DNA of 64,000 nt from Azospirillum fermentarium (GCF_025961205.1 NZ_JAOQNH010000002.1:960208-1024207); one strand, 5' to 3'; positions 18,227 to 25,577 are shown, counted from the stretch's first letter. The notes: generated from the sequence alone by a model not told the origin. Numbers and translations: made by a program.

Positions 18227-19123
18227 TTATTCTCCCAGACACCGCTTCAGCCGCGGCACCGCGCCATCCACGAACGCGCGGATGCGCGGCGACAGCAGCC
18301 GGGCGTGGGGATAGAGCAGGCTGACCGGGCGCGGCGCGGTCTCATAATCCGCCAGAATCCGCACCAATTCCCCCGCGGCCAGCGCATCGGCCACCTGATA
18401 GCCCAGGAACATGCCGCACCCCAGCCCCCGGCGGCAGGCGTCGATGGCGCCGTCGATCTGGTTGGTGGACAGCACCCCCGCCACCGTCACCCGCACCGTC
18501 CGCCCCTCCACCCGGAATTCCCAATCGGGGTCCGCCGACAGGCCAGTGAAGCACACGCAGCGGTGCCGGGCGAGATCCGCCGGTGCCGCGGGCCACCCGT
18601 GGCGGGCGAGGTAGCCGGGCGACGCGCACACCACCCGCGGCGTGTGGCCGAGCGTCACCGCCACCAGCGACGAATCCGCCAGCGGGCCGATGCGCACCGC
18701 CACGTCCAGCCCCTCTTCCAGCAGGTCGGTCACCCGGTCCATCAGCATCATCTCCACCCGCATGGCCGGATGAGCGTCGAGGAAATCGGCCACCGCCGGG
18801 GCCACGTGCAACTTGCCGAACATCACCGGCGCGGTCAGGCGCAGGGTGCCCGACGGCGCCAGCCGGCGGTGGGACAGCGCCCCTTCCCCCTCGTCCAGTT
18901 CGGTCAGGATGCGGCGGCACAGCGCGTAATAGTCGCGGCCCTCGTCGGTCAGGGCCATGCGCCGGGTGGTGCGGTTGAGCAGGCGCAGGCCCAGCCGCGT
19001 CTCCAGCCCCGCCAGCGTGCGCACCACCGCGGTCAGCGACACGCCCAAGCCCCCGGCGGCGGCGGTCAGGCTGCCGGCATCGACGATGCGGACGAAGGTT
19101 TCCATGGCGCGCAGCTTGTCCAT
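18227..19123 (-). CDS. LysR-family transcriptional regulator (CrgA-like)
   Basis: 298 residues from ATG 19123. Winged helix-turn-helix at ~1-62 (AMETFVRIVDAGSLTAAAGG, then LLNRTTRRMALTDEGRDYY), typical of the CrgA/YafC subgroup, followed by a two-lobe effector domain. Divergent from the PNPOx-GST pair with 108 bp between starts, the classic layout for a LysR regulator and its target operon. The inducer is unknown. The end of the gene borders an AT-rich gap. Confidence 0.88.
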   Translation of the reverse strand: MDKLRAMETFVRIVDAGSLTAAAGGLGVSLTAVVRTLAGLETRLGLRLLNRTTRRMALTDEGRDYYALCRRILTELDEGEGALSHRRLAPSGTLRLTAPVMFGKLHVAPAVADFLDAHPAMRVEMMLMDRVTDLLEEGLDVAVRIGPLADSSLVAVTLGHTPRVVCASPGYLARHGWPAAPADLARHRCVCFTGLSADPDWEFRVEGRTVRVTVAGVLSTNQIDGAIDACRRGLGCGMFLGYQVADALAAGELVRILADYETAPRPVSLLYPHARLLSPRIRAFVDGAVPRLKRCLGE

Positions 19124-19231
19124 GACCGCCACGATTACACCGCTCGGCGCAGGAGTAAAGTGCGCTCTCCCCCATTTATCGCCGGATTGCGCACGGGCAT
19201 CATGCCCCCACACCCAACGGGGAGAACGGCC

Positions 19232-19768
19232 ATGAACGACAGCCTTCACGACGGCGAACGGGCGGCCCAGCAGCGTTTCGGCGTGGCGGAGGAGGGGGCG
19301 GCCATGGCCCGCATGCTGCGCCCCCGCCTGACGCCCGGCATGATGCGGTTCATCGAAGCCCAGCCGTTCTTCTTCATCGCCACCAGCGCGCGGGACGGGT
19401 CGTGCGATTGCAGCTTCCGCGGGCGCCAGCACCGCCCGCCCCTGCCCCCCGATCCGGCCCTGGCGGTCCCGGACGAGCGCACCATCGTGTTTCCCGACTA
19501 TCAGGGCAACAACCTGTACAACTCGCTGGGCAACATCCTGGTCAACCCGCACATCGGCCTGCTGTTCGTGGACTTCACCAAACCCGCGCGGATGCGGGTC
19601 AACGGGCGGGCCGAGGTGATGGAGGACTGGTCCGCCTTTGCCCCCCTGTGGCCCGACGCCAAGGCGTGCGTGCGGGTGACGGTGGCCCAGGCCTTCCCCA
19701 ACTGCTCCCAACGGATTCCCGTGCTCGTGCCGCGGGATCCCCAAAACACAGAGGAAACGGTTCCATGA
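19232..19768 (+). CDS. Pyridoxamine 5'-phosphate oxidase-family flavoprotein
   Basis: 178 residues. The split-barrel flavin fold is indicated by RFIEAQPFFFIATSARDGSC, RTIVFPDYQGNNLYNSLGNI and NPHIGLLFVDFTKPARMRVN, then GRAEV. Such short PNPOx-like proteins bind FMN or F420-type cofactors and reduce varied substrates; they are not vitamin B6 enzymes by default. The ribosome site is GGGGAGAA before ATG 19232. The stop overlaps the following GST start in an ATGA junction, so the two act together. Confidence 0.8.
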   Translation: MNDSLHDGERAAQQRFGVAEEGAAMARMLRPRLTPGMMRFIEAQPFFFIATSARDGSCDCSFRGRQHRPPLPPDPALAVPDERTIVFPDYQGNNLYNSLGNILVNPHIGLLFVDFTKPARMRVNGRAEVMEDWSAFAPLWPDAKACVRVTVAQAFPNCSQRIPVLVPRDPQNTEETVP

Positions 19769-20358
19769 AGCTTTACGACCTCGAACTTTCCGGCAATTGC
19801 TACAAGGTCCGGCTGTTCGCCGCCCTGGCCGGCATCCCGCTGGAAATCGTGCCGGTGGATTTCCTGAACGGCGAGCACAAGCGCCCGCCGCTGTCCGATC
19901 TCAACCCGTGGGGGGAGATCCCGATCCTGGTGGACGGCGCGGTGGTGCTGCGCGATTCCCACGCCATTCTGACCTATCTGGCCGGGGCCTATGGCGACGA
20001 ACGCTGGCTGCCGCGCGACCCCGCCGGGCTGGCCGCGGTGGTGCAATGGCTGTCCACCGCCGCCAACGAGGTGCAGAACGGCCCGGCGTCCGCCCGGCTG
20101 GTGGACAAGTTCGGCTATGCCATCGACAAGGCCGACACCCTGCGCCGGTCGGACCGCATCCTGCCACTGATCGACGCCCATCTGGCGAAGACCCCGTGGC
20201 TGGCGGCGGACCGGCCCACCATCGCCGACTGCGCCGTCTTCCCCTATGTGGCCCTGGCGCCCGAAGGCGGGGTGGCGCTGGAACCGTACCCCCACATCCG
20301 CGCCTGGATCGGCCGGATCAAGGCCCTGCCGGGCTTCCGCCCCATGCCGGGGGTGTGA
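19765..20358 (+). CDS. Glutathione S-transferase family protein
   Basis: 197 residues. N-terminal thioredoxin-fold domain with LYDLELSGNCYKVRLFAALA (Ser/Asn-Cys type active region), LNPWGEIPILVD with the cis-Pro, and DSHAILTYLA for glutathione gamma-glutamyl binding. C-terminal helical domain with the DRPTIADCAVFPYVA N-capping motif. Cytosolic detoxification or thiol transfer is likely. Translationally coupled to the PNPOx gene and probably under the divergent LysR regulator, suggesting joint handling of an electrophile. Confidence 0.85.
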   Translation: MKLYDLELSGNCYKVRLFAALAGIPLEIVPVDFLNGEHKRPPLSDLNPWGEIPILVDGAVVLRDSHAILTYLAGAYGDERWLPRDPAGLAAVVQWLSTAANEVQNGPASARLVDKFGYAIDKADTLRRSDRILPLIDAHLAKTPWLAADRPTIADCAVFPYVALAPEGGVALEPYPHIRAWIGRIKALPGFRPMPGV

Positions 20359-20476
20359 CGGCGCATCATAACCATAGGGTGTGCATAAACCCGCATTCAT
20401 AAATCATAAAGGGTAGAGGCGGTATGGTCGGGCTGCCGGTTGGATCGGGGCCGGTTGAGCGATGGAGAAGGGGTCC

Positions 20477-21247
20477 ATGGTCAGCAGCGTGTCGATTCTC
20501 AGCCTGACCGCCACCGTGCGCACCACGTCCACGGCGGCCACCGCCCGCTCCGGCGGAACGGGCGGGACCGCCGCTCCCGCCACCGCCCCCCCGGCCACGG
20601 GCGCCAAGAAGGATTTCGCCACCGTGGCGCAGGACGCCCGCACGGCCATTGACGCCGCCTATGCCGCCCGCGGCGGGAAGGAGGGCGACATCCACACCAA
20701 CGCCACGGAATGGCGGCAGATCCTGGGCGGCATGGACCGCCGGTCGCTCTATGCCGTGTTCAGCAACGCCGGCGGCCAGTTCAGCGATTCCGAACGGGCC
20801 GGGGCCGAGGCGATGATGGGGGAGGATTACATGCGCGGCATCGGCCTGGACGCCAACGACCCCATGGCCGGGGCGACGATGTCGCAGAACCCGGCCACGT
20901 ACATGAAGGCCGCCGTCAAATATTGGGAGTCGGTGAGCGACGAGGAGAAGCAATCGCCCGGCTGGGCCTACAACCGCGCCAGCAGCCAGATCAATTACGA
21001 ACTGATTGCCGCCCGCGACGGCGAGCCGGTGGAAAAGTTCGACAGCGACCACCCGCTGGTCAAGGTGATCCGGTCGGCGCTCACCGCGTCGCTGGGCGAC
21101 CCGGCCCGCGAGCGGTCCACCGGGGCGATGAACACGTTGGACGATCTGCTGGGCCAACCGTGGGCCAAGGGTTTCGAGCAGCAGATGAAGAAGGCGGCCA
21201 AGGAAGCCACCCAGGAGCGCGGCGGCTTTCTCGATAACCGGCTTTGA
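20477..21247 (+). CDS. Unrecognised protein, paralog B of a two-gene family
   Basis: 256 residues from ATG 20477, chosen for the strong ribosome site GGAGAAGGGG at 20465-20474; an in-frame ATG also occurs at 20462. Residues ~1-40 are Ala/Thr/Gly-rich. The rest aligns with paralog A (15442-16473) around MDRRSLYAVFSNAGGQFSDS, KAAVKYWESVSDEEKQ and SDHPLVKVIRSAL. No export signal or membrane helix. It ends 12 bp from the convergent AAA+ gene of the ubiquitin-like locus. Function unknown; the invariant DRRSLYAV/SN/GGQF block suggests a binding surface or active site. Confidence 0.75.
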   Translation: MVSSVSILSLTATVRTTSTAATARSGGTGGTAAPATAPPATGAKKDFATVAQDARTAIDAAYAARGGKEGDIHTNATEWRQILGGMDRRSLYAVFSNAGGQFSDSERAGAEAMMGEDYMRGIGLDANDPMAGATMSQNPATYMKAAVKYWESVSDEEKQSPGWAYNRASSQINYELIAARDGEPVEKFDSDHPLVKVIRSALTASLGDPARERSTGAMNTLDDLLGQPWAKGFEQQMKKAAKEATQERGGFLDNRL

Positions 21248-21259
21248 AGGAACGCCCCG

Positions 21260-22558
21260 TCACCCCGGAACGTCCAGCACCCGCGGCGTACCGTCCTTCA
21301 TAACGATGGCCACCCGGCGTCCGGGCCTGATGCGTGCCGCGGCGGCAAACACCGGGCCCAGCAGCCGATCCGCCAGATACTCATCCGGCCGCACGCCGAA
21401 CAGGGTGTCACCGGCTTCGGACAGCACGAACCCGGTCACATCGGGGGCGACGCGGGTCACGGTCAGGCCGTATTCCCGTCCAAGCTCTTGAATGCCAAGC
21501 GCGGCCACCTCCGCCCGGATATCATCGGTGATCGGGACGAACGGGATGAACCGGGTGATGCGGCCAACCAGCTCGGCCGGCAGGCTGCTGGACCGCAGCC
21601 GGCTGCGGCACTGGGCATCAATGGCTTTGGGATCATCCAGTACCCCCTGCTGGGCCAGGGTACCAATGATGGCACCGGCATCGATGTTGCTGGTGAAGCA
21701 AAAGAGAGCGTGACGGCAGTCGATCTCCCAGTTTCCATCCCGAACCGTCGGGGAGGAGAGCCGTCCCACGTCCATGGCATTCATGAGCGTGCGGAATATA
21801 TCCGGGTGCGCCTTCTCGATCTCGTCGAACAACACGACCGTCCTGGGGTTGCGCCGCAAGGCATCGGTCAATTGGGCACCGTCCCCATGACCGATATAGC
21901 CCTGCGGCGCCCCCAGCAACTGGCTGACGCGGTGACGTTCCTGGTATTCGCACATATCGAGCCGCAACCAGCCGTACCCTGCCCCGCTCTCAGCGGACAG
22001 CGCCTCGGCCAGACACCGCGCCGCCAGGGTCTTTCCAACACCCGTCGTGCCGATCATGAACAGCGACAGCGGGCGGCGGGGCTGGGTTTTGGCCGTATGG
22101 CGGGCTGCCTCGTCGGCTATGGCGGCGACCGCACGGTCCTGTCCACGGACACGCGCCAGAAGACAACTGCCGAGCCTGCCGGCATCCACCCCCACCACGG
22201 CCGGCGGGGGCGGACCGCCGTCTCCCAGATCGGGCACACGGGCGCGCTCCCCCGGCGGAGGGGGCCGGGAGCCCGCGCCCGCGCGGGGGCCGGCTCCCTC
22301 GTGGGCCTCTCCTCTCTGGGATGCCGCCCATGAACGGGCCCGTCTTTTCGCATCGGTGATGGTGCCGGGCTTGTCCCGCACGCCAAACGCCAGGAACGGA
22401 GGAGCCCGGGTTCCACACCGCTCCAGCCCGAACCGTTCCGGGTTGGCGGCCATGTCCGCATGGTTGGGCCCCTGCTCCAGATAGATCCGTATCCGGCCCG
22501 GGGTTTCCGGGTCATGAACGTAACGAAAGCCGTAGCCTTCATAGATTTCCACAGACAT
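21260..22558 (-). CDS. AAA+ ATPase, ClpB-D2-like, with N-terminal duplicated domain
   Basis: 432 residues. Residues 1-80 are an ungapped homolog of the 97-residue protein encoded by the second gene of this operon, but with Ala and Asp where that protein has Cys57 and Cys62. A Gly/Pro-rich linker (~85-122) leads to one AAA_2 module: Walker A GTTGVGKT (170-177), pore loop GAPQGYIGHGDG with aromatic Y221, Walker B VVLFDEIEKAHPDI (241-254), sensor-1 FTSN (288-291), and a C-terminal small domain. This is the D2 pattern of Clp/Hsp100 unfoldases. No peptidase partner is nearby. Likely threads a modified target recognised through the N-domain. Last gene of the five-gene operon. Confidence 0.85.
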   Translation of the reverse strand: MSVEIYEGYGFRYVHDPETPGRIRIYLEQGPNHADMAANPERFGLERCGTRAPPFLAFGVRDKPGTITDAKRRARSWAASQRGEAHEGAGPRAGAGSRPPPPGERARVPDLGDGGPPPPAVVGVDAGRLGSCLLARVRGQDRAVAAIADEAARHTAKTQPRRPLSLFMIGTTGVGKTLAARCLAEALSAESGAGYGWLRLDMCEYQERHRVSQLLGAPQGYIGHGDGAQLTDALRRNPRTVVLFDEIEKAHPDIFRTLMNAMDVGRLSSPTVRDGNWEIDCRHALFCFTSNIDAGAIIGTLAQQGVLDDPKAIDAQCRSRLRSSSLPAELVGRITRFIPFVPITDDIRAEVAALGIQELGREYGLTVTRVAPDVTGFVLSEAGDTLFGVRPDEYLADRLLGPVFAAAARIRPGRRVAIVMKDGTPRVLDVPG

Positions 22559-22581
22559 GGCTCGATCCTTCCTCGTTCCCT

Positions 22582-22613
22582 CCCTCCGGGCCTGTGCAAG
22601 GAGACCCGGAGGG
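22582..22613 (-). promoter_or_regulatory. Intercistronic hairpin before the AAA+ gene
   Basis: Perfect 9-bp stem (CCCTCCGGG at 22582-22590, CCCGGAGGG at 22605-22613) with a 14-nt loop. It lies in the 124-bp gap between the E1-like and AAA+ genes, close upstream of the ribosome site AGGAAGGA. It lacks a T run, so it more likely stabilises mRNA ends or tunes translation than terminates. Confidence 0.5.
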
Positions 22614-22682
22614 TATCGGCAATCCCGGCACGCGCCGCCCGGGCTCCCGTGTCGGCGCGGACCACACGGGCACGGAGATTGT

Positions 22683-23690
22683 TCAGAGGACGGCGTCCGT
22701 CAGGGCCGGAACACCCGGTTCACGGGTGTAATCGGTCTCGGCCCAGCCGCCGCCGGCAGTGGCGCCACAGTCCGGACAGGTGTGCCGCGCGCCTTCCTGC
22801 TGAAAGATCGTGTTGAAGGTCACGACGTCCTTTCCCTGGATCTGGGCAAAGATGTCCTCGTCCCCCAGACGGTAGGTGGGATCAAGCTGGGTCTGGATAA
22901 AGTTGCGTTTTTCGGCAAGAAGCCGGCGGTACAGGGCCCCGTGGGGGTTGCCGGGATCATCCTTGTGAATGGCGCCGATGATCAGGTGGCTGAGGATGGA
23001 GTCGATGAAAGCAGCGGCCATGGGCAGGCCGGCGGAGCGCCCCGCCCCCTTCTTGGGCAGGCCGGCGAGGTGGCCGCTCAGGTGATGCTTGTTCCAATGT
23101 TCGTAACGTTCGTTGGTGATGCAGCGGTAGCAGGGAAGATCATGGCCGTTTTCGAAGAACACGATCTCCCCCGCCATCCCCTGACGGTAGATCCCCACCC
23201 AGAACACCGGAACATCGAAGCGCAGGGCGATCCGGCTGCCACGGGCTTGAACGGGGTGGAAATCGCTGGCCATAATGACGATGACCCGCCGCCCCGCCGC
23301 CTTTTCCGCCTCGATCAGCGCGCCGACCTCTTCGTCCGTGACGGCCAGGAAATCGCCGCCCGTGGTGACGGACAATGCCGGAATCGCCGGATTGCCCTTT
23401 TCGAACTCGCACTGCTCCAGGCGGCGTTTCAGGGCCTCCGTCTTCGGGAGACCGATATCCTCATAGGTGAAGTTCTGTGCAGCGATATTCTTTTTCTCAA
23501 CAATATCCAGATCATAGAGATAATATTTTTTGATTGCCAAGCGCGCCAAATACTCGATCATCGTACCGGAAGCACCCGTACCAATGACCAACATGGTTGT
23601 ATTCAGCATTTTGGTGAAATCGACGTTGCCGCTTACGCGGATGTAACGCTCGTTGATCTCGTCGAACACGGCGGGATCGAGTGCGCACAT
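22683..23690 (-). CDS. ThiF/E1-like adenylyltransferase
   Basis: 335 residues. Rossmann nucleotide site VIGTGASG (G37-G42), acidic strand end YLYDLDIVEKKNI (D60, D62), then DIGLPKTEALKRRL, all E1/MoeB/ThiF signatures. Zinc tetracysteine CYRC (187-190) and CPDC (305-308). These enzymes adenylate a C-terminal carboxylate of a ubiquitin-like protein or peptide. The usual arginine of the N-x-x-RQ motif is replaced (NIAAQ), and the only other cysteines are C2 and C94, neither in the usual catalytic crossover position, so it may activate without forming its own thioester. Ribosome site AAGGAGG is excellent; it starts 19 bp after the JAMM gene. Confidence 0.87.
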   Translation of the reverse strand: MCALDPAVFDEINERYIRVSGNVDFTKMLNTTMLVIGTGASGTMIEYLARLAIKKYYLYDLDIVEKKNIAAQNFTYEDIGLPKTEALKRRLEQCEFEKGNPAIPALSVTTGGDFLAVTDEEVGALIEAEKAAGRRVIVIMASDFHPVQARGSRIALRFDVPVFWVGIYRQGMAGEIVFFENGHDLPCYRCITNERYEHWNKHHLSGHLAGLPKKGAGRSAGLPMAAAFIDSILSHLIIGAIHKDDPGNPHGALYRRLLAEKRNFIQTQLDPTYRLGDEDIFAQIQGKDVVTFNTIFQQEGARHTCPDCGATAGGGWAETDYTREPGVPALTDAVL

Positions 23691-23709
23691 GGCATAACCT
23701 CCTTCTTTT

Positions 23710-24672
23710 TCAATCGATCAGTTTCAGATCAACGGGAAGAACCTTGACATCACCCCGCCCGTGGGCGTGGCAGACGACGATGAAGGGGACGATTTCGAAA
23801 TGGCCGTTGTCCGGGATGGTCATGACCAACGGCATCAGATAGGCGTGGAGGTGGGCATTTCCCGGAGCCGTCAGGTTCGACCATGCCGCCCGCTGATCCT
23901 GGCCCGAGAGTTGACGGAACCCCGGCGGATGGCTGTGGACGATCCCGATGAAGTGGCTTTCCCGCCCTTCCAGTTCCTTGTTGAGAAAGTGGGTGTTGGG
24001 GGTATACGACGCCCCCGACGTCATCGCCGTGGCGTCGAAGACGTAATCGGTGATCGTGTAGTCGCGGGTGCTGCTGAGCAACATACCCCCGCGTTCCGCC
24101 GGATACCGCCCGATGGTGTCGCGGATCTGGTCATGAACGCGCCGCGTCATCCGCATGTGGGAAATCAGACGGGCATCCGGCGGCGTCTTGGCCGGACGGT
24201 TACGTTTCTCCTCCCATGGATCGACGTACCGTTCGGACGGACGGCGGGCGTGGGCCGGTCCGTTGGTGTCGGTGTAAAGCGGCTGACGGACGGAACGCCG
24301 GGGGGAGAGGCCGCTTTCTTCCCCGTGCTTATGGAGGGAAGACGCCTTTCTCGCCGGCAGAGACGGGGAACCGAAGGGAAAGGAGGAACAGGAGGACGGG
24401 GGCGGGGTTTCGTCGTTCCCCTCCCTGCCGCCGGGCTCCCCCCGTGCGACCGACGGGGAAGCATCCCGGACACCGGATGATGCATCATCCCGAGCGCCGG
24501 CTGGGGAACCCAGGTGTGCGTGCGTACTGGCCACCGTTCCGGTGTACGCAGCGGCGGCTTTCCGGGGGCTGACGGTCACGGACGTCCCAAGGGAGCGTGC
24601 TCCCCTCCCCTCCTCCTCGTCCGGCGATGCTGCCTGGTCCGTATCAGAGGCGGTAAACGACACATCGTGCAT
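23710..24672 (-). CDS. JAMM/JAB-domain metalloprotease
   Basis: 320 residues. Residues ~1-165 are Ser/Pro/Arg-rich and probably disordered. The C-terminal ~150 hold a JAB/MPN+ domain with all zinc ligands: E193 (AERGGML), H246-S247-H248, then exactly seven residues to S256 and D259 (LSGQDQ), the E...HxH-x7-S-x2-D pattern. Such enzymes cleave ubiquitin-like proteins or isopeptide bonds after glycine. Start ATG 24672 is backed by GGAAGGAG nine bases upstream, so the long tail is really translated. It sits between the small 97-residue gene and the E1-like gene in the operon. Confidence 0.87.
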   Translation of the reverse strand: MHDVSFTASDTDQAASPDEEEGRGARSLGTSVTVSPRKAAAAYTGTVASTHAHLGSPAGARDDASSGVRDASPSVARGEPGGREGNDETPPPSSCSSFPFGSPSLPARKASSLHKHGEESGLSPRRSVRQPLYTDTNGPAHARRPSERYVDPWEEKRNRPAKTPPDARLISHMRMTRRVHDQIRDTIGRYPAERGGMLLSSTRDYTITDYVFDATAMTSGASYTPNTHFLNKELEGRESHFIGIVHSHPPGFRQLSGQDQRAAWSNLTAPGNAHLHAYLMPLVMTIPDNGHFEIVPFIVVCHAHGRGDVKVLPVDLKLID

Positions 24673-24696
24673 TCGGTTATGCTCCTTCCAGGCGGT

Positions 24697-24733
24697 CCTT
24701 CGGTGAAAACCGGATCAGGGCATCCACCGAAGG
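24697..24733 (-). promoter_or_regulatory. Intercistronic hairpin before the JAMM gene
   Basis: A 9-bp perfect stem (CCTTCGGTG at 24697-24705 with CACCGAAGG at 24725-24733) in the 83-bp gap between the 97-residue gene and the JAMM gene, just upstream of the GGAAGGAG ribosome site. Its position suggests control of translation or of mRNA decay. Confidence 0.45.
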
Positions 24734-24755
24734 GGCCGTATCGGTATAAGGGTCG

Positions 24756-25049
24756 TTACCCGCTGATCTGGCGGCTGATCGAGACACCCGTGCGAATATA
24801 GACATCGGTCTTGTCCGCCCATCCGTGCGCCAAACGCTGCGCCTCGGCAAAGGTGGCGGGCTTGCACGATTCCTTGAAGCAAATGTACGGGGGTGCGTTG
24901 CCGCTGGCCGGCCAGCGGTGAATCACCGACGGGGCGGTGCCCCGGTCCCCATACGACGGTTGGTCTTCGACATAGACCCGGACCTTGCCGGGCGTTTCCC
25001 GGTCTTGAACGTACCGGAAACGATACCCATTATACGACTCGACAGACAT
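24756..25049 (-). CDS. 97-residue protein, stand-alone copy of the ATPase N-domain, two cysteines
   Basis: 97 residues from ATG 25049 with ribosome site GGAAGGAG. It aligns without gaps over ~78 residues to the N-terminus of the AAA+ protein (both start MSVE, both have RYV-x-D-x-ETPG and APP at 52-54, KP at 63-64). It alone carries Cys57 (PPYICFKE) and Cys62. The pattern H-x-W...YICF...helix...W loosely recalls bacterial E2-like (UBC-fold) proteins, with Cys57 as a possible thioester residue; it ends in a single glycine (ISG), so a modifier role is the other option. Both readings are inference. Lies between the repeat-peptide and JAMM genes. Confidence 0.75.
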   Translation of the reverse strand: MSVESYNGYRFRYVQDRETPGKVRVYVEDQPSYGDRGTAPSVIHRWPASGNAPPYICFKESCKPATFAEAQRLAHGWADKTDVYIRTGVSISRQISG

Positions 25050-25088
25050 GGACGGCGGCTCCTTCCCCAGGATGGATGGCTGGATGGG

Positions 25089-25112
25089 GGTGGGGGTGCC
25101 CTCACCCCCACC
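25089..25112 (-). promoter_or_regulatory. Strong hairpin after the repeat-peptide gene
   Basis: Perfect 10-bp stem GGTGGGGGTG/CACCCCCACC with a 4-nt loop, in the 87-bp gap between the 55-residue gene and the 97-residue gene. There is no T run. A stable 3' hairpin here could protect the short first message and let the peptide be made in excess of the enzymes. Confidence 0.55.
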
Positions 25113-25136
25113 TGCGGCATACTTGCGTTACACGCG

Positions 25137-25304
25137 TTACTCTGCCGACGGAACCCCGCCATGGTGGTAGGGATCGGATTCCACGCCATGGTAGGGGTCG
25201 GATTCGACGCCATGATAGGGGTCGGATTCGACGCCATGGTAGGGATCGGATTCCACGGCACAGTAGATATCCTGCTGAACGCAGCCATTATACTTGGTCG
25301 CCAT
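25137..25304 (-). CDS. 55-residue repeat peptide, first gene of the ubiquitin-like locus
   Basis: Short frame from ATG 25304 to TAA at 25137, with an excellent ribosome site (GGAGG, seven bases upstream). After MATKYNGCVQQDIYCA come four 8-residue repeats VESDPYHG (the last VESDPYHH), then GGVPSAE. The four 24-bp repeats differ only at synonymous third positions (GTG/GTC, GAT/GAC, TAC/TAT), which argues that the protein sequence is selected. A di-glycine followed by five residues resembles ubiquitin-family precursors trimmed by a protease, and a JAMM protease and E1-like enzyme follow. It could equally be the precursor of a modified peptide. Too short and repetitive for a beta-grasp fold. Confidence 0.72.
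   Translation of the reverse strand: MATKYNGCVQQDIYCAVESDPYHGVESDPYHGVESDPYHGVESDPYHHGGVPSAE
25161..25256 (-). repeat. Four tandem 24-bp coding repeats
   Basis: Four in-frame units at 25233-25256, 25209-25232, 25185-25208 and 25161-25184, each coding VESDPYHG (last unit VESDPYHH). Units differ at a few third codon positions only. Confidence 0.85.
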
Positions 25305-25358
25305 GAGAAACCTCCAAATTTTGGTAGGGTGATTACGCCTGCCTTGGACAGAATTTTC

Positions 25359-25577
25359 TTATGACATCGGATCGATGCTGCGAAAACGCTGCCCATCGAT
25401 TTTGGCCTCTACAAGGAAGAAGCATTCTTCTTTGCTGAACACTTCAACCTGATCACGCCGCGTCGGTGAAACACAAGTAACGCAATAAACGCCGTCGCGC
25501 AATGTGGTCGCAGGGAATGCGTGATATGCATGTAGCGCAATCCCCCTTCTTTTAATGGGGTTGCGTTTCGCGCGCAC
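25359..25577 (-). CDS. Possible small hypothetical protein upstream of the repeat peptide
   Basis: 72 codons from GTG 25577, ending 54 bp before the repeat-peptide start on the same strand. The C-terminal half (RDGVYCVTCVSPTRRDQVEV, then FSKEECFFLVEAKIDGQRFR) reads like a real small beta-rich domain, but there is no clear ribosome site for the GTG and composition is lower GC than the operon. It could be a sixth operon member, or the leader region of the operon. No family recognised. Confidence 0.35.
   Translation of the reverse strand: MRAKRNPIKRRGIALHAYHAFPATTLRDGVYCVTCVSPTRRDQVEVFSKEECFFLVEAKIDGQRFRSIDPMS

Noticed and set aside
25161..25256. Possible CRISPR-like array
   Set aside because: The four 24-bp units are directly abutting and in frame, with no spacers; they are coding repeats.
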